A stretch of 7,102 bases of DNA from Xanthobacteraceae bacterium (GCA_019746355.1 JAIESC010000173.1:1-7102), one strand, 5' to 3'; numbered from the stretch's first letter, positions 1 through 7,030 are shown. Numbers and translations: made by a program. Notes: a model not told the origin generated them from the sequence alone.

Positions 1-2
1 TT

Positions 3-185
3 CCAGACTGCCAGAAGGCCTGCCCGTTGACGACAACGTGTATGGCGAAGTGCTTCTCAATCACGCCGCTGCTTTCGGGTGTGGCTTACGTTCATTGGGA
101 GCAGAGTGAGGTTATCCGCCCTGGCAGCGACGTCGCGGGTGACGCGCTCGCGGTAGAGCCTCCCGCCCGACCTCCGCGAACCTAG
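3..185 (+). CDS. C-terminal part of a small Cys-rich, probably exported protein (5' end outside window)
   Basis: An open frame runs from the left edge to a TAG at 183-185 and gives 60 residues with no start inside the window. Its first 17 visible residues hold four cysteines spaced C-x3-C-x5-C-x3-C (codons at 9, 21, 39 and 51), in the stretch PDCQKACPLTTTCMAKC. The tail is Pro/Arg rich and ends PPARPPRT. I know this style of small Cys-rich protein with a Pro-Arg tail from the neighbourhood of copper-efflux genes, but I cannot name a family. The cysteines could bind metal or form disulfides; that is inference. It lies 131 bases upstream of the efflux operon on the same strand, so it may be its first gene or a separately transcribed neighbour. 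Codon use fits the following genes. A competing frame at 2-109 also ends in a stop but lacks any recognisable pattern. Confidence 0.55.
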   Translation, partial: PDCQKACPLTTTCMAKCFSITPLLSGVAYVHWEQSEVIRPGSDVAGDALAVEPPARPPRT

Positions 186-191
186 AACATC

Positions 192-211
192 GCCGGCGTT
201 TGCACGCCGGC
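192..211 (+). other. GC-rich hairpin in the gap before the efflux operon
   Basis: GCCGGCGT (192-199) and ACGCCGGC (204-211) form a perfect 8-bp stem around a 4-base loop, TTGC. It starts seven bases after the stop of the Cys-rich gene and about 105 bases before the first efflux gene. No T-run follows, so it is not a classic intrinsic terminator. It could still slow transcription, protect a 3' end or act as a processing site between the Cys-rich gene and the operon. The remaining gap (212-316) shows no clear promoter or CueR/CopR-type operator that I can support. Confidence 0.35.
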
Positions 212-316
212 TCGCGCCGCTCCAGCGAGGCTCGGGCGGTTAAGAGCGCGTGGCCATAGGCCGCGCAACGCCGGGCCGTGTGCACGGTGCTCCGATGCAT
301 CTGGGATGTCCAAACC

Positions 317-724
317 ATGACGACCTTTCATACCAAGCGCGCCGTAATGGCGGCGCTCGCCGCCGCGCTCTCCGTATCGGCTCTCTCGACGGCGCGCGCC
401 GACATTGCCGACTATGAATTTCGTCTCGTTCAGGCGAATCTAAAGCAAGGCGACGGTGCGATGATCTCTGTCCGGCTCGTCGACAAGCGGACGGGCAAGG
501 CGGTTCCGGACGCGGTCATCTTCGCCATGCGGATCGATATGGCGCCTGACGGCATGCCGACCATGACCGCTCCGATCGAGGCCCTGCCGTCGACCGAACC
601 CGGCATCTACCGTTTCAAAACTAACCTGACGATGGAGGGCGGCTGGCAGCTCTCGCTGGGGGCCAAGATTCAAGGTGAGACGGGCACGCTTCAGAACAAG
701 TTGATCCTGAGGGCCGTGCCATGA
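317..724 (+). CDS. FixH/YtkA-like periplasmic protein of a heavy-metal efflux operon
   Basis: The 135-residue protein has an N-terminal signal peptide with a hydrophobic core at about residues 9-23 and a likely cleavage after STARA (residue 28). The mature part resembles the small all-beta FixH/YtkA-like domain often found in front of cusBA-type genes: a strand near residues 33-55, then a cluster MRIDMAPDGMPTM (Met 71, 75, 80, 83), then a PGIYRF strand and a closing segment with W110. The Met cluster suits periplasmic Cu(I) or Ag(I) binding and hand-over to the pump, the role CusF plays in E. coli, but this is not a CusF fold. An upstream GTG at 278 would add 13 residues ahead of the signal peptide, so the ATG at 317 is preferred; its ribosome binding site is weak (CTGGGA at 301-306). 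Its stop overlaps the next start (ATGA at 721-724), which implies translational coupling. Confidence 0.85.
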   Translation: MTTFHTKRAVMAALAAALSVSALSTARADIADYEFRLVQANLKQGDGAMISVRLVDKRTGKAVPDAVIFAMRIDMAPDGMPTMTAPIEALPSTEPGIYRFKTNLTMEGGWQLSLGAKIQGETGTLQNKLILRAVP

Positions 725-2142
725 AACGGATTGTCCTCACAGGCCTCGCCTTGGCCGCCGTTGTGGCGGCGGGGATCGGAGGCAATTGGGCAGGTGTCCG
801 GGGTCTTCCCGCGCCTGGCGTCGGCGCATGGTTCGGTGTCGAACCTACGCTTGCGGCTGTTGAGCCAGCCGGCACCGGTATGGTGATCTACTATCAGGAT
901 CCCGACGGCAAGCCCTTCTATTCGGCAACCCCGCGCCAGACCGAGGACGGTCGGGCTTTCCGCGCCGTTCGCACCAGCGAGGACGTAAGTTTCGAGGTCA
1001 AACCGCCGGCCAGGGCTGAGGCGACCGTCCCGGCAGGCGCGCGGCGCATCCTCTATTACCGCAACCCAATGGGCCTGCCCGACACCTCGCCCACGCCGAA
1101 AAAGGATTCCATGGGGATGGACTATATCCCCGTCTACGAGGGAGAGGACGACGGCGGCTCGGTCGTGAAGGTGTCCCCCGGCAGGCTGCAGCGCACCGGC
1201 GTCCGGTCGGAGCTGGTCGAGCGGCGCGCCGTCGGCCGGCTAGTGCGGGTGCCGGGAACGGTTCAGCTCGACGAGCGTCGCATCTCGGTGGTCGCAACGC
1301 GGAGCGACGCCTTCGTCAACGAGGTGGCGAACGTGACGACAGGCGACCAGGTGACAAAGGGTCAGGTGCTCCTCCGGCTCTATTCACCTGACATCGCCGC
1401 AGCGGGCGCTCAGTTTCTCACCGACCTCAGTATCGGCGGCCGCGACGGCGCAGTCGGCGGTGCCCGCCAGCGCCTCGAAAACCTAGGGCTGTCATCTCGG
1501 GTGATTGGCGAGATCGAGCGGACGCGCAAGGTCCCACTATCGGTGACGTGGCACGCACCACGCGATGGCATTGTGCTCGAGCGCAATGTCGTCGACGGCA
1601 TGAAAGCCGCCCCCGGGGAGGTGCTTTTCCGTATTGCCGACATCTCGAATATCTGGGTGCTTGCGGATGTGCCGGAGTTTGACCTCGGTGTCGTCCGACT
1701 TGGCGCTCCGGCGGCGATTCAGGTGCGAAGCCTGCCTGGGCGCAGGTTCGAAGGGCACGTGTCGCTGATCTATCCGCAAGTGGGCGAGGCGACGCGGGCC
1801 ACAAGGGTACGCATCGAGATCGCGAACCCCGGCGGCGTGCTGCTTCCTAACATGTATGCCGATGTGGAGATCGGCACCGGCGGCGTGCTGCCGGTGGTCG
1901 CCGTTCCGGACGACGCCATCATAGACACAGGCACTCGGCAGGTAGTGATCCTTGATCGGGGGGAAGGCAAATTTGAACCGCGTGTGGTCAAAGTCGGACT
2001 CCGCGGCGGTGGTTTCACCGAAATCCGCGAAGGGATTGCCGCGGGCGACCGCGTCGTCGTGGCGGCGAACTTCTTGATCGACGCTGAGAGCAATCTGAAG
2101 GCCGCGCTGCGCAGCCTGGCAACTCCGGAGGCGCAGCCATGA
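721..2142 (+). CDS. cusB: CusB-type efflux RND periplasmic adaptor with heavy-metal-binding domain
   Basis: This 473-residue membrane fusion protein links an RND pump to an outer-membrane channel. Residues 1-25 are a hydrophobic N-terminal anchor or signal, with no lipobox Cys. Residues 109-139 are a heavy-metal-binding domain with LYYRNPMGLPDTSP and KKDSMGMDYIPVY (Met 117, 131, 133). Residues 54-93 look like a second, decayed copy (IYYQDPDGKPFYS) without those Met residues. The core follows in normal order: first barrel-sandwich half about 179-222 (ending LLRLYSPD), a short helical hairpin about 223-270, second half about 275-308 (APRDGIVLERNVV), beta-barrel about 309-385 (IWVLADVPEFDLG) and membrane-proximal domain about 390-455. 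A GAGGG at 709-713 precedes the ATG by seven bases. Both ends overlap neighbours by ATGA. Known CusB proteins collect Cu/Ag through N-terminal Met residues; here the extra domain probably does this. Substrate is inferred from the family. Confidence 0.93.
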   Translation: MKRIVLTGLALAAVVAAGIGGNWAGVRGLPAPGVGAWFGVEPTLAAVEPAGTGMVIYYQDPDGKPFYSATPRQTEDGRAFRAVRTSEDVSFEVKPPARAEATVPAGARRILYYRNPMGLPDTSPTPKKDSMGMDYIPVYEGEDDGGSVVKVSPGRLQRTGVRSELVERRAVGRLVRVPGTVQLDERRISVVATRSDAFVNEVANVTTGDQVTKGQVLLRLYSPDIAAAGAQFLTDLSIGGRDGAVGGARQRLENLGLSSRVIGEIERTRKVPLSVTWHAPRDGIVLERNVVDGMKAAPGEVLFRIADISNIWVLADVPEFDLGVVRLGAPAAIQVRSLPGRRFEGHVSLIYPQVGEATRATRVRIEIANPGGVLLPNMYADVEIGTGGVLPVVAVPDDAIIDTGTRQVVILDRGEGKFEPRVVKVGLRGGGFTEIREGIAAGDRVVVAANFLIDAESNLKAALRSLATPEAQP

Positions 2143-5100
2143 TCGCCCGTCTCATTGGATGGTCCGCCCGCAATCTCGTGCTCGTCTTCGTCGGCACGAT
2201 CTTCGCTGTCGCGGCCGGTGCCTATGCGCTGAAGACGCTACCGCTCGACGCCATCCCCGATCTCTCCGACGTGCAGGTGATCGTCTATACCGACTATCCC
2301 GGTCAAGCGCCGCAGGTCGTGGAGGACCAGGTCACCTATCCCCTCACGACGTCCATGCTGACAGTGCCGAAATCGAAGGTGGTGCGCGGCTTCTCCTTCT
2401 TCGGCGTCTCCTTCGTCTATGTGATCTTCGAGGACGGCACCGATCCCTATTGGGCGAGAAGCCGTGTGCTGGAATACCTCAATGCGGCCGCGCAGCGCCT
2501 GCCAGCTGGCGTGACGCCGACCCTTGGACCGGATGCCACCGGCGTCGGCTGGGTCTACCAGTACGCCGTTGTCGCCAAGGAGATGACACTCGCCGAGCTC
2601 CGCTCGCTGCAGGATTGGGTGATCCGCTTCGGCGCGTCCAAAGCAGAGGGCGTCGCCGAGGTCGCCAGCGTCGGGGGCTTCGTGAAGCGATATTCGATCG
2701 TGGTTGATCCGAATCGGTTGCGTGCGCTAGGCATTTCGCTCGATAGAGTGCGCGAGGCCGTCAAGGGGAGCAATGCCGACGTCGGTGGACGCACTGTCGA
2801 GCTCTCCGAATTTGAGTTTATGATACGCGGCCGCGGCTATCTTCGCGGCGTTGCCGACATCGAGAACGTGGTGCTGAAGACCGACCGGGGCGTACCCCTG
2901 CGGGTGAAGGATGTTGCCCGTGTCGAGGTCGGACCGGACGAGCGGCGCGGCATCACCGAGCTGAACGGTGAAGGCGAGGTGGCGAGCGGCATCGTGCTGC
3001 AGCGCTTCGGTGCCAACGCGCTGAGCGTGATCGAGAACGTCAAGGCGCGGCTCATGGAGATTGGGTCGAGCCTGCCCAAGGGCGTCGAGCTCGTGCCGGT
3101 CTACGACCGATCCGAGCTGATCGACCGGGCGATCGAAACGCTGATGGGCACGCTGATCGAGGAGAGCATCATCGTTGCCCTGGTCTGCGTCGTGTTCCTG
3201 CTACATGTGCGCAGCGCGCTGGTCGCCATCTTGATGCTGCCGGTCGGCATCCTGATGGCGTTCGCGGCGATGAAAGTCATCGGACTCGGGTCCAACATCA
3301 TGAGCCTCGGCGGCATCGCCATCGCCGTCGGTGCTATGATCGACGCCGCGATCGTCATGATCGAGAACGCTCACAAGCATTTGGAGCGCGCTCCGCCTGA
3401 CAAGCCGCGTGTCGAGACCCTGATCGAGGCGGCGAGCGAGGTCGGCCCCGCACTGTTCTTCAGCCTGCTGGTCATCACCGTCTCGTTCCTGCCCATCTTC
3501 ACGCTGGAATCGCAGGAAGGGCGGATGTTTGGTCCGCTTGCCTTCACCAAGACATTCGCCATGGCGGCGGCGGCACTCCTTTCGGTGACGCTGGTGCCGG
3601 CCTTGATGGTCGTCTTTGTGCGCGGGCGGATCGTTGCCGAGCACCGGAACCCGATCAACCGCTTCCTGATCTGGATCTACAGGCCGATAATCCGTGGTGT
3701 TCTCAAAGCGAAAATCCTGACCATCCTCATCGCCCTCGTCGTGCTGGGCGTCACCGTCTGGCCAGCGCGGCAGCTCGGCTCCGAGTTCATGCCGAGCCTC
3801 GATGAGGGAACACTGATGTATATGCCGACAACATTGCCGGGGATTTCCGTCACCAAGGCGGCCGAACTCCTGCAAATGCAGGATAGGATCATCAAGAGCT
3901 TTCCGGAGGTCGCCTCGGTTTACGGCAAAGCGGGGCGCGCGCTTACCGCGACCGATCCGGCGCCGATCGAGATGTTCGAGACCATCATCAATCTGAAGCC
4001 GAAGAGCGAATGGCGGCCGCAGGTCACGATGGACAGTCTAAAAGCGGAGCTGGACCAGGCGCTGCAGTTCCCTGGCGTCTCAAACGCCTGGACCATGCCG
4101 ATCCGCGCTCGGATCGATATGCTCGCGACCGGCATCCGAACGCCGGTCGGCGTCAAGGTGTTCGGCCAGGATCTGGCGCAGATGGAGCAGACCGCCCGCG
4201 AGATCGAGCGGGTGCTGCGGTCCGTAGCGGGGACTTCGAGCGCCTACGCGGAGCGGGTGATCGGCGGTTACTATCTCGACATCGTGCCGGATCGGGATGT
4301 GCTTGGCCGCTATAATTTGGCCATTGCCGACGTTCAACGGGTGATCGCGAGCGCGCTCGGCGCAGAGACCGTGACGACCACGGTCGAAGGTCGTGAGCGC
4401 TACGGAGTCGCGATTCGATATCCGCGCGACTTCCGGAGCGATCCGCAGGCAATCGCTCGCGACGTGCAGGTGCCGTTGCCGGGCGGCGGCACGGTGCCGC
4501 TCGGCGAGGTTGCCAAGGTGGAGCTCACACGTGGAGCGACCTCGATCCGGACCGAGAACGGCAAGCTCGCGGTTTATGTCTTCGTCGACATCACCGGCCG
4601 CGACCTCGGCGGCTATGTCGCCGAGGCGCAGCGAGCCGTGGCGAATGAGGTGAAGCTGCCGCCCGGCACCTACGTCTCGTGGAGCGGCCAGTTCGAGTAC
4701 CTGCAGCGCGCCGAGGCACGGCTGAAGATCGTCGTGCCGGTGACGTTGCTCGTCATCTTCCTGCTGCTTTATCTCAATTTTCGAGCGCTCACTGAAACAC
4801 TCATCGTCATGCTTTCGCTGCCCTTCGCTTTGGTCGGCGGAATCTGGCTGATGTGGTGGCTCGGCTTCAACATGTCCGTAGCAGTGGCGGTCGGCTTTAT
4901 CGCGCTCGCAGGCGTCGCCGCCGAGACCGGCGTTATCATGCTGATCTATCTTCAGCAGGCGATGGCGGAGGTCAAATCGGAGCGGACCCGACAAGGTCGA
5001 GCCTTCACGCGCGCCGCCCTTTACGAGGCGATCATGCTTGGTGCCGTCGAGCGTGTGCGGCCGAAGATGATGACGGTCGTTGCCATCATGGCGGGCTTGG

Positions 5101-5315
5101 TTCCGATCCTGTGGAGCGCGGGCGCTGGCTCAGAGGTGATGCAGCGGATCGCGGTACCGATGATCGGCGGCATGGTGTCCTCGACGGTCCTGACGCTGAT
5201 CGTGATTCCGGCGGTCTACGGGCTGGTGAAGGGCTGGCGACTGCCGCGCAGGGCGGCGGACGACGACGTTACGAGCGGACCGGAACCAGCCGAACTCAAG
5301 GCCGTCGCCGAATGA
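2139..5315 (+). CDS. cusA: CusA-type heavy-metal efflux RND transporter, complete
   Basis: A full-length 1058-residue inner-membrane pump (E. coli CusA is about the same length) that exports Cu(I)/Ag(I) using the proton gradient. TM1 spans about residues 12-31 and is followed by LPLDAIPDLSDVQV. The TM4 signature GGIAIAVGAMIDAAIVMIEN (391-410) marks the heavy-metal RND class. The three metal-binding Met of CusA are kept: M562 (YMPTTLPG), M612 (EMFETI) and M661 (IDMLATG). The relay residues are also present: D402, E929 (AGVAAETG) and K976 (VRPKMMT). TM pairs lie near 338-356, 362-380, 435-455, 473-494, 865-880, 885-905, 912-938, 978-998 and 1008-1030. GGAGG at 2127-2131 lies seven bases before the ATG, which overlaps the adaptor stop. 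The Met triad favours Cu/Ag over Zn/Co/Cd (CzcA lacks it); exact specificity is inferred. No frame damage is seen. Confidence 0.96.
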   Translation: MIARLIGWSARNLVLVFVGTIFAVAAGAYALKTLPLDAIPDLSDVQVIVYTDYPGQAPQVVEDQVTYPLTTSMLTVPKSKVVRGFSFFGVSFVYVIFEDGTDPYWARSRVLEYLNAAAQRLPAGVTPTLGPDATGVGWVYQYAVVAKEMTLAELRSLQDWVIRFGASKAEGVAEVASVGGFVKRYSIVVDPNRLRALGISLDRVREAVKGSNADVGGRTVELSEFEFMIRGRGYLRGVADIENVVLKTDRGVPLRVKDVARVEVGPDERRGITELNGEGEVASGIVLQRFGANALSVIENVKARLMEIGSSLPKGVELVPVYDRSELIDRAIETLMGTLIEESIIVALVCVVFLLHVRSALVAILMLPVGILMAFAAMKVIGLGSNIMSLGGIAIAVGAMIDAAIVMIENAHKHLERAPPDKPRVETLIEAASEVGPALFFSLLVITVSFLPIFTLESQEGRMFGPLAFTKTFAMAAAALLSVTLVPALMVVFVRGRIVAEHRNPINRFLIWIYRPIIRGVLKAKILTILIALVVLGVTVWPARQLGSEFMPSLDEGTLMYMPTTLPGISVTKAAELLQMQDRIIKSFPEVASVYGKAGRALTATDPAPIEMFETIINLKPKSEWRPQVTMDSLKAELDQALQFPGVSNAWTMPIRARIDMLATGIRTPVGVKVFGQDLAQMEQTAREIERVLRSVAGTSSAYAERVIGGYYLDIVPDRDVLGRYNLAIADVQRVIASALGAETVTTTVEGRERYGVAIRYPRDFRSDPQAIARDVQVPLPGGGTVPLGEVAKVELTRGATSIRTENGKLAVYVFVDITGRDLGGYVAEAQRAVANEVKLPPGTYVSWSGQFEYLQRAEARLKIVVPVTLLVIFLLLYLNFRALTETLIVMLSLPFALVGGIWLMWWLGFNMSVAVAVGFIALAGVAAETGVIMLIYLQQAMAEVKSERTRQGRAFTRAALYEAIMLGAVERVRPKMMTVVAIMAGLVPILWSAGAGSEVMQRIAVPMIGGMVSSTVLTLIVIPAVYGLVKGWRLPRRAADDDVTSGPEPAELKAVAE

Positions 5316-5350
5316 GCGACCGATTCGACGAGATGGGAGGAACGCGATAG
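5312..5350 (+). CDS. 12-codon frame coupled to the end of cusA, possible leader or cut gene start
   Basis: An ATG at 5312 overlaps the cusA stop in the same ATGA layout that joins the three upstream genes, and reads MSDRFDEMGGTR before TAG at 5348-5350. Such coupling suggests that translation continues past cusA. At 12 residues it is either a very short coupled peptide that passes ribosomes on to the start at 5354, or chance. I recognise no family. The GGGAGGAA inside it (5335-5342) would serve the next frame. Confidence 0.25.
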   Translation: MSDRFDEMGGTR

Positions 5351-5353
5351 GGC

Positions 5354-5419
5354 ATGGGCTTCGCCGGCCTGATCGGCGCTAGTCTTACTGAGTCAGAAAG
5401 CCACAGGGTAGCGGTTTAG
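5354..5419 (+). pseudogene. Start of a lost downstream operon gene, cut by the IS701-type element
   Basis: An ATG at 5354 sits 11 bases after GGGAGGAA (5335-5342), the strongest ribosome binding site in this gap. It opens MGFAGLIGA, a plausible N-terminus of a membrane or small hydrophobic protein. The frame then passes through a CTAG at 5379-5382 into sequence with different composition and stops at 5417-5419 after 21 codons. I infer that a fourth operon gene began here and was interrupted near 5380. What it encoded cannot be told from nine residues. It could instead be a chance start. Confidence 0.3.
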
Positions 5420-6334
5420 GAGCTGAGGTATTTTTTGGAAGATTCATTTTCAGCGAACGAGGGCTGGGATGGGTCTTTGAACGAGAAGCAGCGAAGGTCG
5501 GTTTTCGGCTTATGTCGAAGGGCCTGTGAGTGTGATCGGCCATGCCGATCGGGCTTAGCCACTGCGTGATTATTGCGCTGGGCTGTTGACGCCCGGCGAG
5601 CGCAAGAGCGTGGAGCCGATGGCGGCAGTGACGGCGCCGCATCGGACGGCGGCCCAGCATCAGTCGCTGTTGCATTTTGCCGGCGAAGGTCGGTGGTCGG
5701 ACGAGAGAGTGCTGGCGAAGGTCCGGCAGACGGTTCTGCCTGCGATCGAGCGGCACAGGCCGATCGAGGCCTGGATCATCGACGACACGGGCTTCCCCAA
5801 GAAGGGCAAACATTCGGTGGGGGTGGCTCGGCAGTATTGCGGCCAGCTGGGCAAGCAGGACAACTGCCAAGTCGCGGTGTCGCTGTCGCTGGCCAATGCC
5901 GACGCGAGCCTGCCGGTGGCCTCCCGGCTGTATCTTCCGCAGGCTTGGGCCAATGACGCGGCTCGCCGCAACAAGGCTGGTGTGCCGGAAGAGATCGGCT
6001 TTCAGACCAAGGTCGAGATCGCGCTCGATCAGATCCGGGCCGCCCACGCGGCGGGCCTGCCGCGTGGAGCTGTGCTGATGGATGCGGGATATGGACCCAT
6101 AGCGATCTGCGCACCGCCATCACGACGCTTGGCCTGCCCTATGTCGCCGGCATTCTGTCGAACACCACGGTGTGGGCGGCCGACCACGTGCCTGCGCCGC
6201 GACGCCGAACATCAGCCGGTCAGGGTCAAAGACCTTGCGTTCAGCCTGCCGACCGGAGCATGGCGGACGATCACTTGGCGAGAGGGCACGAATGAGCCGC
6301 TCAAGTCGTGCTTTGCGCGGCTGCGCATCCGGTC
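5383..6334 (+). mobile_element. Decayed IS701-family insertion sequence (left part only)
   Basis: The element is defined by its broken transposase. The left limit is set tentatively just after CTAG at 5379-5382, because IS701 elements usually insert at YTAR-type four-base targets; the sequence then reads TCTTACTGAGTCAGAAAGCC. The stretch 5383-5468 is more AT rich than its surroundings (a T-run at 5431-5436) and fits a non-coding IS end. The right end is missing: transposase similarity ends near 6334, where minus-strand IS21-type sequence follows soon after. The terminal repeats therefore cannot be checked against each other. Confidence 0.6.
5469..6334 (+). pseudogene. IS701-family DDE transposase, broken by stops, frameshift, deletion and truncation
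   Basis: The frame around 5484-5586 reads RFSAYVEGPVSVIGHADRA, a TAG at 5556-5558, then PLRDYCAGLLTPGERKSVEP, and continues cleanly to 6095. Diagnostic motifs are WIIDDTGFPKKGKHSVGVA (catalytic Asp codons near 5781-5786), YCGQLGKQDNCQVAVSLSLA and VLMDAGYG (second Asp codon at 6081). An earlier TGA lies at 5478-5480. Between 6096 and 6104 the frame shifts, and DLRTAITTLGLPYVAGILSN follows in another frame to about 6175. Then roughly 15-20 codons usually present (the proline-rich stretch before GRGRPP) are missing, and RRDAEHQPV resumes in the first frame. Similarity ends at FARLRIR near 6334, so the C-terminal third with the last catalytic Glu is gone. The element cannot move itself. Family assignment rests on recognised motifs. 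Confidence 0.85.
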
Positions 6335-6335
6335 G

Positions 6336-6404
6336 AACAGCAAATGGGCGAAAATGCTCTTGTCCAGCATCTTCAGCATGGTGTGCGGTTGGACGCGCGC
6401 TCGG
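6336..6404. other. Short unassigned stretch between the IS701 and IS21 remnants
   Basis: The 69 bases between the end of IS701 similarity and the readable istA codons fit neither element clearly. On the minus strand one frame reads HTMLKMLDKSIFAHLLFD, which looks protein-like but which I cannot assign. It may be istA sequence scrambled by indels or a scrap of a further element. Confidence 0.3.
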
Positions 6405-6527
6405 ATAGTCGCCTACCGTGCTGCGGGCCAAGCGCGTGCTGCGCGCGATCGCCCGCTCGCTCAGTCCTTCGGCCTTGAGCCGCAATATCTCCTTGACACA
6501 ACGCATCGGCACTCTCTCGGCTGGCAT
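6373..6527 (-). pseudogene. istA: IS21-family transposase (istA) N-terminal fragment
   Basis: On the minus strand an ATG at 6527 opens MPAERVPMRCVKEILRLKAE, followed by GLSERAIARSTRLARSTVGDY: the start and helix-turn-helix of IS21-type IstA transposases, which recognise the element ends. A good ribosome binding site, AGGGGAG (complement of 6533-6539), precedes it by five bases. After codon 41 (about 6405) the expected YLxRA continues only in another frame (LSERASNRTPC, ending near 6373), which points to a one-base loss. Full IstA is around 500 residues, so over 90% is missing, along with the DDE core and the partner ATPase gene istB. It faces against the IS701 remnant. The N-terminal match is strong; the exact broken end is uncertain. 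Confidence 0.75.
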
Positions 6528-6796
6528 CGGCTCTCCCCTGCTGCAACCCCGGGGGTGGCCGACTTCCCTCGGAATCCACACTCCGATAGGCAAATTCTTC
6601 CAAAGCGCACCCAGCTCCCATTGGATAGATTAGAGTGCTATGGGGTAAATGTAGTACTCATTTTCATCTGACGTGGCCCGCCATTACCTTGAAGCCCAGT
6701 AAAATGGGCGCTCTGGGCGTGTCTCCTCGCAGGAGTTCCACACAGCGTAAAATCCGTCAGAGTTCGTGCAGCTTGCCGGTTCCGGGGGCGAGCGCT
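6528..6796. other. Gap of about 270 bases without a recognisable gene
   Basis: From 6528 to about 6600 this should be the untranslated left part of the IS21-type element, including the istA ribosome binding site. From about 6600 to 6680 the DNA is locally AT richer than its neighbours. The rest, to 6796, shows open frames on both strands but no domain I know. It probably holds an IS end and the leader of the DUF4062 fragment. I could not find a terminal repeat or a target duplication with confidence. Confidence 0.4.
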
Positions 6797-7030
6797 GTGG
6801 ATGAGCCAAGAAGGGTCGTGCGGGTGTTTCGCGGCTCGCCGGGAGACCGTGAGGACGAACGCCGGGCAGCCGAGGGCGTTGTTGACGGGATTAACGACAT
6901 TCCTGCAAATCCCCTCGGCCATCATGTCGAGCTTGTCAGATGGGAAACCGTTGTTGCTGCCTTCGGCAGGCCGCAGGGGCTCATGAACCCAGAGCTTGAA
7001 CGCTGTGGATCGTTCACTGGCATGCTCTAG
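6797..7030 (+). pseudogene. N-terminal fragment of a DUF4062-domain protein
   Basis: Read from a GTG at 6797 (GGGGGCGA just upstream at 6784-6791), the frame gives 77 residues. They match the pattern of the DUF4062 domain: a first strand RVFRGSPGD (about residues 9-17; family form VFLASPGD), a helix with DERRAAEGVVDGIN, a strand ELVRWET (about 45-51), GRPQGLMNPEL (about 57-67) and a strand CGSFTGML where the family has DIFVGLLW. DUF4062 is a TIR-like N-terminal module of about 80-100 residues, usually in front of STAND NTPase or repeat regions, with suspected signalling or anti-phage roles. Here the frame stops at 7028-7030, right where the domain's conserved Trp should come, and IS5-type sequence follows. 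Everything after the first domain is lost or displaced. An earlier start in the same frame at 6635 exists but adds residues without pattern. Confidence 0.65.

Noticed and set aside
2..109. Alternative plus-strand frame at the left edge
   Set aside because: Open over the same stretch but without a motif; the neighbouring frame has the cysteine spacing and a longer run.
112..318. Minus-strand open frame of 68 codons ahead of the FixH-like gene
   Set aside because: Arg-rich translation without pattern, overlapping the Cys-rich frame on the other strand.
3201..3875. Minus-strand open frame of 224 codons inside cusA
   Set aside because: Antisense shadow with Asp/His/Gln-rich composition that mirrors the hydrophobic codons of the pump.
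4080..4994. Long minus-strand open frame of about 300 codons inside cusA
   Set aside because: It is the antisense shadow of a well-supported pump gene in GC-rich DNA, with low-complexity His/Asp/Arg-rich translation and no domain.
5362..5378. Possible terminator hairpin CGCCG / CGGCG after cusA
   Set aside because: Only five base pairs with a 7-base loop and no T-run, and it lies inside the plausible start of a further gene.
5385..6047. Minus-strand open frame of 220 codons over the IS701 remnant
   Set aside because: The plus strand carries clear IS701 transposase motifs over the same bases; the minus reading has none. Parts such as KPTFAASRS are antisense of the transposase N-terminus.
6793..7010. 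CGCTGTGGAT occurs twice (6793-6802 and 7001-7010)
   Set aside because: A single 10-base match on either side of the DUF4062 fragment; no longer repeat or inverted partner, so likely chance.
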